NCBI GenBank assembly: GCA_963842455.1
Contig: CAWJHE010000017.1
Location: 186,001 to 250,000 of the forward strand
DNA from: CAWJHE01 sp963842455
GTDB taxonomy: Bacteria; Chloroflexota; Anaerolineae; Anaerolineales; UBA4823
Length of the DNA stretch: 64,000 nt
Direction: 5' to 3'
The notes below the pieces were generated by a model that ran no database searches, had not been told where the DNA came from, and saw only the letters and a list, made by a program, of their open reading frames with translations. Position 1 is the first letter of the stretch, and each line of letters opens with the position of its first letter. Shown here in pieces: positions 56,887 through 64,000 of the stretch. The position numbers and the translations under genes are program-made.

Positions 56887-57654
56887 TTACTCGGCTGGCA
56901 GCCATTCAAAAATCAATTTGTCATACTTCACCGTGTAAAGCTCCAACCGGTTTGGGGTAACCTGGTACTGGTCGACCATTTCAAGCAAACTAGTGTAAGT
57001 CACTTCGGCGATCAGCTCTGCCTGGCCACAATTTACCTCTCCCAACATGGACAGTGTAAATATACGGATCCCATCCCCGGCGCTTTGATAACTGCCCTCG
57101 TAATCCCTGCATTGCGTCGTTCCTCGGAAACGGTCTTCTTCAAATTGCAGAGAAAAACTGGTCAGTTCATGGGCTTTCATACCTTCTGCATCGATCAATT
57201 CCCAGGTTTTTCCAAACAGAAGCTCGGGGTTGTTTTCAAAACTGGGCAGTAGCCGGAAATTAAGCAAAATGTCCCCTGCACGATCCATAAGAACCAAGTT
57301 GTCGTCTTCCAGCCGGTAGGATGTAGCTGCAGCAAGTGTTTGCAGATAAAGTTCTTCCTGCTCCATAAGACCTGAACGCGCCTCACAATACATCTCTGTG
57401 TTCGCTACTTCAACGATTTTCAATCTCTTTACAGGGGAAAAAGAAATCTTTGCGCCATAAAAATTGCAGCCAGATGTACCCGAAATTCCATCTTGCGAAA
57501 ATTTAGCCGTAATGGCTGTATCTGCTAATAGAGGCTGCTCGCGCAAAGACTGCAACAGCCAGCGCGTCCCATCTAATTCAGATTGGGTAGGGAAAAGCGC
57601 ACAACTGGAAAACAGCAACAGGCAGGCAAATAATAAAGGGATGGTTTTCATCAT
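56887..57654 (-). CDS. META/HslJ-domain lipoprotein
   Basis: A 255-residue lipoprotein; the signal MMKTIPLLFACLLLFSSC ends at a lipobox Cys. Two META (HslJ-like) domains are visible. The first has LDGTRWLLQSL and GISGTSGCNFYGAKISF with a conserved Cys; the second, from about 150, has FGKTWELIDAEGMKAHELTS and DRFRGTTQCRDYEGSYQ. META proteins lie at the cell surface and have poorly known roles, some in stress tolerance. It interrupts the array of membrane-protein paralogues. Confidence 0.83.
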   Translation of the reverse strand: MMKTIPLLFACLLLFSSCALFPTQSELDGTRWLLQSLREQPLLADTAITAKFSQDGISGTSGCNFYGAKISFSPVKRLKIVEVANTEMYCEARSGLMEQEELYLQTLAAATSYRLEDDNLVLMDRAGDILLNFRLLPSFENNPELLFGKTWELIDAEGMKAHELTSFSLQFEEDRFRGTTQCRDYEGSYQSAGDGIRIFTLSMLGEVNCGQAELIAEVTYTSLLEMVDQYQVTPNRLELYTVKYDKLIFEWLPAE

Positions 57655-57840
57655 TCAATATCGCGTTTCAAAAAAGCCAGCGTGCGCTCCCAGGCCAAGT
57701 TTATTGCAACCAGGAAAAATACACCTCAACCTTCAATCAACTCTTTTCTCAGCAACGTAAGAAAGTAACATTTAAAACTTCGAAATCACCTAGCCAGACA
57801 CCAAAATTGAAAATGAAAAACCTAGAAAATTCATTAATTT

Positions 57841-58911
57841 CTAATGTCTCGGATTCTGGCGATTCTTTACCCAATCTATAAACCCTATTGTATCAAAATC
57901 GTCTGTGCAATCAGAAACACTAGCCAAAGATATGACTAACCCCAGCATACTTAGATGATAGATTGACATTAAGGGATTGCTATATGCGTAAAAATCGACG
58001 GATTCAGGAGGATTTATCCACGTTAAAGATGCAAGGTATCCAGAAAATATCACGACGACTAACACAGATCGTATCTTTTTAACAGAAGTTAAAGTCAGTA
58101 GGATAGGCAAACCAGGCATACCATAAGGAGCCAAAATACCAGCTAAAGCACCTCCAAGCTGCCAATACTTCCACCGACGAGAAATTACAACCAAAAATGC
58201 AAGAAAGAGAGCGGGAATAGGGCCAAATTTTGCCCAAATTGAATGAGCTGCTACATTTTGAGCAAGTGGCGGATCAGTAATAATAACCCTTATCCAATCT
58301 ACATAGAGATTCAGAAATGGAAGCCCATAAATAATAATTGAGATCAATATTCCTTTCCAATCCCTACGCATTAAAATATAAAGAAGGACAATAAACACTG
58401 TGCCTTGAGGTTTAACCATAAGCAAGCCATAAGCCAGTACCCTAAGAAACAAACTTTGCCACTCATTAAGTGATTTATCTCCCATACTTAACAACAACAA
58501 TCCGCCTCCAACAACAAACATATCGATGCCGCCAGCAGCAACAAGCCAGAGAAATGTATTGGTGAGAAACCAAGAAAAAGCTACCCATGCCTGAAGATAG
58601 AATAAATATCCAAATAATAAAGCCCCCCCAATAATAATATACATACTCGGTGAGGCGAAAACCATGGGCCAGAGGAAAAGAATTGAGAAAGGGGGGTTAT
58701 AAAAATTTTCAATACGGGTTTCGACTGCCCAAGGATTCTCCCCAGATAGGATTAATCTCACACCTCGCTGCATATTCAGGTAATCAAAGTCATTTACTAT
58801 AAAAACACGGACAATCATGAGCATCACAAAAAAACCAAAAACGAAACCAAACAAGAATCTAATTTCATCTGTTACAGGGAATTTAGAGAATTTACTCATT
58901 TTGATATTCAT
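57841..58911 (-). CDS. GT-C/GT87-like polytopic membrane protein (paralogue B)
   Basis: A 356-residue protein with about ten helices. After the first helix comes VNDFDYLNMQRGVRLILSGE and FYNPPFSILFLWPMVFASPS, the same layout as paralogue A. KPQGTVFIVLLYILMRRDW and VAAHSIWAKFGPIPALFL follow. The AT-rich codon use differs from genes to the left, and agrees with a separate origin of this stretch. Probable glycosyltransferase of the GT-C fold or a relative; the acceptor is unknown. Confidence 0.68.
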   Translation of the reverse strand: MNIKMSKFSKFPVTDEIRFLFGFVFGFFVMLMIVRVFIVNDFDYLNMQRGVRLILSGENPWAVETRIENFYNPPFSILFLWPMVFASPSMYIIIGGALLFGYLFYLQAWVAFSWFLTNTFLWLVAAGGIDMFVVGGGLLLLSMGDKSLNEWQSLFLRVLAYGLLMVKPQGTVFIVLLYILMRRDWKGILISIIIYGLPFLNLYVDWIRVIITDPPLAQNVAAHSIWAKFGPIPALFLAFLVVISRRWKYWQLGGALAGILAPYGMPGLPILLTLTSVKKIRSVLVVVIFSGYLASLTWINPPESVDFYAYSNPLMSIYHLSMLGLVISLASVSDCTDDFDTIGFIDWVKNRQNPRH

Positions 58912-58919
58912 AAGAAAAA

Positions 58920-59470
58920 TTATCCTATCAATCTAAAAAAGACCACTCTCCACCAACCAAACCAAAAAACCAAGACTTGGAGGTCCTCAAAAGACAAACT
59001 ACTCGGCAACCAAGTGAAAATCGGATTCGATGCAAATTCGTCAGAGAGCCCCCAGGGTAATCCAGCTACCATCTACTTGTCACCACAATGAGATATTCCA
59101 AACAAGCTCAAATCGATGCCATCTAATCCCAAGAATGGTCACAGGTTGACCCAAAAATTGTGGGCTGCAACAATACGGCTAAGGCTGCCGAATCAATACC
59201 AATGGCCGTTTTATTGAAAAAAAATCACGCATATATTATTACACCCGTCAGCCTTCCGGCATTCAACCAGGGAACAGGCGTAACTACAACTAACAATCAA
59301 TAGCAACCTGAGCCTTTCACAGATAGGATCCCGAGGAAAGAACCATGAAAGATTTCCCAATCATCTCCCATCAACAAAAGACTGAAGTAAAAACCTGCTA
59401 ACAAGCCTAAAAAAACCATCCCTCTAGCAAAAGACTATACATCGCAGATTCTTCAACAACAATCACAAAT
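58920..59470 (-). pseudogene. Decayed paralogue of the GT87-like protein with internal deletion
   Basis: On the minus strand, broken frames still read AGFYFSLLLMGDDWEIFHG, then jump to VAAHNFWVNL and end with EDLQVLVFWFGWWRVVFF. These match paralogue A at its N-terminal (SPILTGDDWETFHG), late (FVAAAHNVWFNLWP) and C-terminal (KDWQLLVVWLSWW) parts, with roughly the middle 120 residues missing and several frame breaks. It is a clear gene remnant rather than a sequencing problem. Confidence 0.75.
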
Positions 59471-59728
59471 TGCATTATCAGGTTTTCCTTGTTGGAAACT
59501 TTTTTCGTGCTGTTGATTAACCCTCAACACTGACTAAAAAATTTTTACATATCAATTAGGTTAGATAATCAACGATATTATACACATCACAAAAATTTTC
59601 GAGATTAAATACCTGCTTTCTAACAAAACTGTGATTTATATTTTCAGTTATTAAGATATCTTTAGGTCCAGGATAGTAACACTCTAATTGCTTGAATAAT
59701 TGATTTCGAAAGTGAAAGCGAAGACAAT

Positions 59729-60463
59729 ATGACAGATTGGGAAATCTTTCGTTTAGCCTGTCTTGCATTAATCTCCGGTCAAAATCCATATAGCATTGGA
59801 AACGGGCAGTTGGTATTTTTCAACCCTATATGGACGTTGATACCACTGATTCCTCTTTCATTGCTACCAACCATGACAGGGTTAATACTTAATGGGGTGA
59901 TTTCTATTCTGAGTTTATTTTTTGTTTCCAAAAGGTTAAATCTAAGCAAGTCTGAGTTTTTTATTTGGGCAATATCGCCAATGCATTTACAATCCATACT
60001 CTATGGCAATATCGAATGGCTACCGCTTCTTGGATTAATCATCCCTGGGCCATTAGCCCTCATATTTTTCTGCATAAAACCTCATGCCTCATTAGGGTTC
60101 ATAGCGATTCTTTTATATAAAGAATGGCAGAAAGGAAAGTGGCAAGCATTATTAAAAACAACTCTCCCCACTATTATTTTGATCACTGCAAATGTATTCT
60201 TTTGGGGATTACCAACTTTACCAACATCAAATAATCCAGGATTGCGTTCACTATTTCCTTTTTCGCTTCTGGTAGGTATTCCTGCACTTTTGCTGTCTTT
60301 GCGGGATAAAGATTATCGTCTTTCTGGCCTGGTTGGTCCTTTTGTCTCCCCGTATGTAACTTTTCATGGTTATCTACCAGCCATGTTGGCGTTCCGCGGA
60401 AAGTGGATGCTAATCGCATTATTGATCTCTTTTATCATGGTACTCATGGGTTTAGTAAAGTAG
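59729..60463 (+). CDS. GT87-like membrane protein lacking the first helix (paralogue C)
   Basis: A 244-residue protein that starts MTDWEIFRLACLALISGQNP, which lines up with the residues after the first membrane helix of paralogues A and B. It continues with FNPIWTLIPLIPLSLLPTM, KPHASLGFIAILLYKEWQ and a GPFVSPYVTFHGYLPAML region. No good ribosome-binding site precedes the ATG, and the N-terminal helix is absent, so the gene is probably 5'-truncated. It is on the opposite strand to its relatives, which suggests inversion or separate insertion. Confidence 0.6.
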   Translation: MTDWEIFRLACLALISGQNPYSIGNGQLVFFNPIWTLIPLIPLSLLPTMTGLILNGVISILSLFFVSKRLNLSKSEFFIWAISPMHLQSILYGNIEWLPLLGLIIPGPLALIFFCIKPHASLGFIAILLYKEWQKGKWQALLKTTLPTIILITANVFFWGLPTLPTSNNPGLRSLFPFSLLVGIPALLLSLRDKDYRLSGLVGPFVSPYVTFHGYLPAMLAFRGKWMLIALLISFIMVLMGLVK

Positions 60464-60560
60464 TTGGTGATAGTGATTCCCCAAAGAAAAGCAGTAAATA
60501 GAAACTAAACGGATAAACACGATTCAAAAATTAGTCTTAAAAAATCCGAGAATGAAAATA

Positions 60561-60591
60561 ACCAATCGCATCCTTATCGGATGCGATTGGT
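60561..60591 (-). terminator. Hairpin terminator after tRNA-Asn
   Basis: ACCAATCGCATCC pairs perfectly with GGATGCGATTGGT (13 bp, five-base loop). On the minus strand a T-rich stretch follows, right after the tRNA-Asn gene. Confidence 0.75.
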
Positions 60592-60595
60592 CAGG

Positions 60596-60669
60596 CTCCT
60601 CGACCAGGACTCGAACCTGGAACCTAGCGGTTAACAGCCGCCCGCTCTGCCGAATTGAGCTATCGAGGA
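60596..60669 (-). tRNA. tRNA-Asn (anticodon GTT)
   Basis: A 74-base tRNA on the minus strand. The acceptor stem is TCCTCGA/TCGAGGA with discriminator G. The D arm AGCTCAATTCGGCAGAGC, anticodon loop CTGTTAA with GTT, and T loop GGTTCGAGTCC are all present. CCA is not fully encoded. Confidence 0.95.
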
Positions 60670-60902
60670 ACGTAGCGGGGGGGATTATAAACTCAAGCCG
60701 CATCCGTGTCAAGTCGACATACGACCTTTTTTGGACAATTTTGCCTTTTCGCTTTGCAAATTCCGCTAACTTTACAAACCTGTCCATCTTTCTATTGGAT
60801 AACTTACTAACTTGTAAATAATCCACCCACCTGGTACATGTATAATCCTTTTGCAGTTCTTTTAATAATTTCAAATCCAAGCAGCTTTTTGACGGGGATC
60901 CC

Positions 60903-61733
60903 ATGGCACTCAAAGGTAACTTAAGGGATTTTACGATTACACAATTACTAAACTTGATCAACCTGGCTCGCAAAACCGGCACCCTGTTTATTGAGGGACC
61001 AGCGGAGCAAGTCACGGTAAGTTTTCGCGAAGGCAAACTGGCCTATGCCCAGGCTACGAATGAAGATAACAGCCTGGTCTATGTTCTTTATAAAGCCAAG
61101 AAATTGTCTGCCGCTCAGCAACGCGCCTTAAAAACCAGAGCTGGACATATGAGCGATAAGGAGCTCGGGTTGCTGCTGATCAATGCCAACTATCTTAGCC
61201 AGCAAGATGTGATCCTCAGTCTCCAATCCTATTTCGTTGAAATCATCAACAAGTGCTTCACCTGGGCTGAAGGTTTTTTCCGGTTTGAAAACAATCTCCT
61301 TCCCCCCGACGATAAAATCACCTTGCGCATCAGCCTGGAGAATATTATTATCGATGGCTCGCGCCGGATAAAAGAATGGGAGCAGCTTCAAGATGAAATT
61401 CCCAGCCTGGATATGGCGCTGAAATTTGCCGAACGCCCTGGCGTCAATATCCGGAACTTTAATTTGAGCGCCGAAGAGTGGCGTGTAGTTTCCTACATCA
61501 ACCCCAAGAACAGTATCCGACAGATTGCCAAAGCCAACCGGCTTTCGGATATGGAAATTCGCCGCATTGTTTATGGATTGCTGCAGGCTGGGTTGATCGA
61601 AATTATCCGCCCACAAGAGCCTGCGCAACAATCCGCCAGGCAAATTCCATCCCCTGTCCCAGTCACCAAGACTGAACAGCAAAAACAAAAATCATTGATC
61701 CACCGGCTGATCGACCGGATCCGGTCGATATAA
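60903..61733 (+). CDS. DUF4388 domain-containing protein
   Basis: A 276-residue cytoplasmic protein. The DUF4388 (PATAN-like) domain opens with MALKGNLRDFTITQLLNLIN, then KTGTLFIEGPAEQVTVSFRE and GKLAYAQA. A second helical half (about 165-240) has a winged-helix feel (SAEEWRVVSYINPKNSIRQI and MEIRRIVYGLLQAGLIEII). The C-terminus is Gln/Pro rich. DUF4388 proteins are common in gliding and signalling loci. The gene is followed 46 bases later by a small GTPase gene, so the pair may act in polarity or signal control. Confidence 0.85.
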   Translation: MALKGNLRDFTITQLLNLINLARKTGTLFIEGPAEQVTVSFREGKLAYAQATNEDNSLVYVLYKAKKLSAAQQRALKTRAGHMSDKELGLLLINANYLSQQDVILSLQSYFVEIINKCFTWAEGFFRFENNLLPPDDKITLRISLENIIIDGSRRIKEWEQLQDEIPSLDMALKFAERPGVNIRNFNLSAEEWRVVSYINPKNSIRQIAKANRLSDMEIRRIVYGLLQAGLIEIIRPQEPAQQSARQIPSPVPVTKTEQQKQKSLIHRLIDRIRSI

Positions 61734-61779
61734 ACTGGCTGATTCGGGAATTTAAACACACCCTTGAGGACAAAGCGTT

Positions 61780-62331
61780 ATGCAAACGGTAAAAATGGTG
61801 GTCACAGGTCCTTTCAATGCTGGTAAAACTGAATTTATCCGTTCGGTCAGTGAAATTGATGTTGTTTCCACAGAACGGCGCATCTCATCCGAAGCTGAGC
61901 GCGTGAAAAACACAACCACAGTTGCCATGGATTTCGGACGCATCACCGTCGATGACGACCTGGTTCTGTACTTGTTCGGGACCCCTGGACAAAAACGCTT
62001 TGATTTCATGTGGGAGATCCTCTCTGAGGGCATGCTCGGTTTTGTTGTCATGGTGGATAGCACCCGGCCAGAAACATTTCGGGAAGCGCGTAGTATCTTG
62101 GAAACCTTTCGCGCCTATGCTCCCACACCATACGTGGTAACGGCAAACAAACAGGATCACAAAGACGCCTGGGAAATTGATGACATGCGCATCGCCCTGC
62201 GCCTGGACCCAAAAGTTAAACTCATCCCCTGTGTAGCGACAGAAAAAGAAGCTGTCAAAACTGTGTTGCTTGAGCTGCTCTATAGCATCCTGGATGAGCT
62301 TGGCGGAAATGGCGCCGAACGCCATGCATGA
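61780..62331 (+). CDS. Small Ras-like GTPase (MglA/CvnD-like)
   Basis: A 183-residue GTPase. The P-loop is VVTGPFNAGKTEFIRSVSEI, the switch II region LFGTPGQKRFDFMWEIL and the specificity motif TANKQDHKD, here TANKQD in place of the usual NKxD, as in other bacterial members. LIPCVATEKEAV stands for the G5 region. It belongs to the bacterial group near MglA and the CvnD proteins of conservons. It lies after the DUF4388 gene and overlaps the hydrolase gene by four bases (ATGA). Confidence 0.9.
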   Translation: MQTVKMVVTGPFNAGKTEFIRSVSEIDVVSTERRISSEAERVKNTTTVAMDFGRITVDDDLVLYLFGTPGQKRFDFMWEILSEGMLGFVVMVDSTRPETFREARSILETFRAYAPTPYVVTANKQDHKDAWEIDDMRIALRLDPKVKLIPCVATEKEAVKTVLLELLYSILDELGGNGAERHA

Positions 62332-63218
62332 GCGTTATCAGGAAGAAACTTATGCCATCCTTCACCACTGATCAAGGCATCTTGCATTACGAAGTGTACG
62401 GGCGCGGCCGTCCGGTCATTTTGCTGCACGGCTGGTTGGGCTCCTGGGGATTGTGGCATCGGACCATGACCCAATTGGGGAGCTTTTATCGCATGTATGC
62501 TTTGGATTTTTGGGGCTTTGGCGAGTCTGGTAAGAAACGAGCTACCTACCAGGTTCAGGATTACATCTACCTGGTCAACCAGTTCATGGAACACCTGGGG
62601 ATCGAAAGCGCCCCACTGGTAGGGCATAGCATGGGCGGAACGGTCAGCCTGGCTGTCGCCATCCAATATCCGCAACGTGTCCGCAAAGCCGTTGTCATCG
62701 GATCACCGATTGTTGGTTCATCTTTATCCTTGTTGCTCAAGATATTTGGCCGGCATTTTGCCGCCTGGTTGGTGCATAAGAACTTATGGGGGCTCAAGCT
62801 GGGTTTTCGATTACTGGCTTCGCTTTATTCACGCGATCCAAACTGGTACAGCATGATGGAGCGCGACCTTTCCCAGACCACGCTTGAATCCTTCCTGATG
62901 AGCATTGCTTCGCTCAGAGAAACCGATTTGCGACCATTGCTTCATAAAATTTCTGTACCTGTCATGGGCATGTACGGAGACAAAGATAATGTCGTCCACC
63001 CACAGCAATGGAAGCCCTTATCCCAGGTGTTGCCAACTGCGCGCATTGAGCGGTTTCACCGAGCCGGGCACTTTATTATGCTGGATGAGCCAGATCTGTT
63101 TTTCTCGACCTTGCACAATTTCTTAGGCACAACCAACGACCAGGATGCTAATTCGATGATCCTCCTGGATATACAACCCGCGACCAAAACGCAGGTATTG
63201 CAGGATAGCACAAGATAA
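62328..63218 (+). CDS. Alpha/beta hydrolase
   Basis: A 296-residue alpha/beta-fold hydrolase. The oxyanion region VILLHGWLGSWGLW, the nucleophile elbow LVGHSMGGTVSLAVA (Ser), the acidic residue in MGMYGDKDNVVHP and the final His in FHRAGHFIMLDEPD make a complete catalytic triad. ATG 62328 overlaps the GTPase stop; ATG 62352 (MPSFTTDQG) is an alternative start. The lid helices are typical of esterase, lipase or haloperoxidase-like members; the substrate is open. Confidence 0.88.
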   Translation: MSVIRKKLMPSFTTDQGILHYEVYGRGRPVILLHGWLGSWGLWHRTMTQLGSFYRMYALDFWGFGESGKKRATYQVQDYIYLVNQFMEHLGIESAPLVGHSMGGTVSLAVAIQYPQRVRKAVVIGSPIVGSSLSLLLKIFGRHFAAWLVHKNLWGLKLGFRLLASLYSRDPNWYSMMERDLSQTTLESFLMSIASLRETDLRPLLHKISVPVMGMYGDKDNVVHPQQWKPLSQVLPTARIERFHRAGHFIMLDEPDLFFSTLHNFLGTTNDQDANSMILLDIQPATKTQVLQDSTR

Positions 63219-63225
63219 GAAAACT

Positions 63226-64000
63226 ATGCAGAAAATTATCCTTCAAGATAACAAAACCATTGCGCCCTTCAATGAACGGGCGCGTGATTTGCGTATCTTG
63301 AATAAACCTTTATGGCTGATCCAGCGAGACCTTCTTGCAGCATATACCCAACGTGAGATCGAACTGCAGCCTTGGGAATCTCTCCCAGACATCCAAGACA
63401 GCTGCCTGATAGTTCGAGACAATCTCTACTTCGACGCCGCCTATTTGGATGCTTTCATCAAAGCCGCCTGCCATAGAAGCACACCCAGCCGGGCAGCTTT
63501 CTCGGTTTCAGACCCAGCTTTTCGAGAACATGCTTTCCCCTTGTCATCATCCTACACTGCTCACGACGAATGTTACCTGGCAGACCTGTGGTATTTCCCG
63601 AAGGGAATACAAAAAGATACGGACTTAGATTCGATGAATGGGATTCAACCATGTGTTCTCGATTTGCAATCCAGCGAAGTTGGATACTACCATGTGCCTA
63701 CCTATATGGCATTCGAGCAAGGCGACCTGGTGTTCCAGGTGCCCAGACGCAGCTTGCTGGCAATAGATTCGTGGGTACATATCTTTATCGCCGATGTTGT
63801 CTTTGGATTGTTCAGTCGCGGGGCAAGGTTTGAGGACCACCTCAAAGAAGATCCTTGGTTCAAATTGAGGATCCTCTTTCAAAGTATGCTTGAAGGCAAA
63901 CAGGTATTAGAAAGCTCATCACTGGTCAAGGTGGGCAAGAATTGCGTCATTGACCCACATGCCATCATCCACGGACCAACCACCATTGGCGATAACGTTA
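63226..64000 (+). CDS. Sugar nucleotidyltransferase-like protein with hexapeptide repeats (partial)
   Basis: The frame opens with ATG 63226 (MQKIILQDNKTIAPFNERAR) eight bases after the hydrolase gene and runs off the right edge (258 codons). The N-terminal half resembles putative sugar nucleotidyltransferases of the NTP_transf_4 type (LRILNKPLWLIQRDLLAAYT). At the edge the start of a left-handed beta-helix is visible (LVKVGKNCVIDPHAIIHGPT and TIGDNV), as in GlmU-like enzymes. The product probably joins a nucleotide to a sugar phosphate for glycan synthesis; the family assignment is moderate because the C-terminus is missing. Confidence 0.72.
   Translation, partial: MQKIILQDNKTIAPFNERARDLRILNKPLWLIQRDLLAAYTQREIELQPWESLPDIQDSCLIVRDNLYFDAAYLDAFIKAACHRSTPSRAAFSVSDPAFREHAFPLSSSYTAHDECYLADLWYFPKGIQKDTDLDSMNGIQPCVLDLQSSEVGYYHVPTYMAFEQGDLVFQVPRRSLLAIDSWVHIFIADVVFGLFSRGARFEDHLKEDPWFKLRILFQSMLEGKQVLESSSLVKVGKNCVIDPHAIIHGPTTIGDNV

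Noticed and set aside
59556..59789. A 77-codon minus-strand frame upstream of paralogue C
   Set aside because: It overlaps the start of the GT87-like coding region in antisense and resembles no protein.

Overview
The window reads as a chromosomal piece of a Chloroflexota bacterium, most likely of the Anaerolineae lineage. This is inferred from gene content: coenzyme F420 biosynthesis genes in a bacterium, many lipoproteins with Thr-Pro rich linkers, DUF4388 plus an MglA-like GTPase, M16C and M50 peptidases, and several molybdenum hydroxylases. No rRNA or other strict marker is present, so the placement is an inference. About 25 single-base frameshifts interrupt otherwise conserved proteins, including glmS and glnA, so much of the apparent gene breakage probably reflects uncorrected indels in the assembly. 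I give repaired gene extents.

Layout. 1-11.2 kb (minus strand): a molybdenum-hydroxylase (xanthine dehydrogenase type) region with a FAD/2Fe-2S fusion cut by the window edge, an XdhC maturation factor, a CBS-containing manganese pyrophosphatase, a 2Fe-2S/molybdopterin fusion subunit, an M16C peptidase, a second FAD subunit and a hotdog thioesterase. 11.4-13.7 kb: a glmS ribozyme followed by glmS. 13.7-22.6 kb: a lower-GC catabolic island with a GntR/UTRA regulator, a BtpA/SgcQ-like protein, a PfkB kinase, a SIS-domain protein and a PotABCD-type ABC transporter. It is read from one promoter that carries a 28-bp palindrome, with a divergent truncated Asp/Glu racemase. Together these genes suggest uptake and deglycation of an amino-sugar conjugate (fructosamine or opine type). 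22.8-25.9 kb: an unrecognised 417-residue gene, then a highly unusual AT-rich mosaic in which cytosine-free blocks alternate with GC islands made of inverted repeats.

25.9-37.4 kb (minus): an M23 peptidase; an F420 cluster (LLM-class oxidoreductase, cofC, cofD, a small pyrophosphatase, cofE, npdG); ssnA; a Nudix hydrolase; and a second molybdenum hydroxylase (2Fe-2S/Mo fusion plus FAD subunit). ssnA beside a molybdenum hydroxylase, with a selenocysteine tRNA further on, points to selenium use. 37.5-42.1 kb (plus): a DUF1361 membrane protein, an M20 dipeptidase, a YqhQ-like DUF1385 protein probably translated from a leaderless mRNA, and a WD40 lipoprotein. 42.1-46.6 kb (minus): an operon built round an ABCG-like transporter carrying an extracytoplasmic SH3-like domain.

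46.9-55.9 kb: a ThiS-like carrier and TtuA-like tRNA thiolase, convergent glnA, a HELTH-motif protein, selC (tRNA-Sec), an M50 protease, a phosphodiesterase lipoprotein, a TPR protein and an FmdB-type zinc ribbon. 55.9-60.5 kb: an array of GT-C/GT87-like membrane proteins in different stages of decay. 60.6-64 kb: tRNA-Asn, DUF4388, a small GTPase, an alpha/beta hydrolase and the start of a sugar nucleotidyltransferase-like gene that runs off the window.
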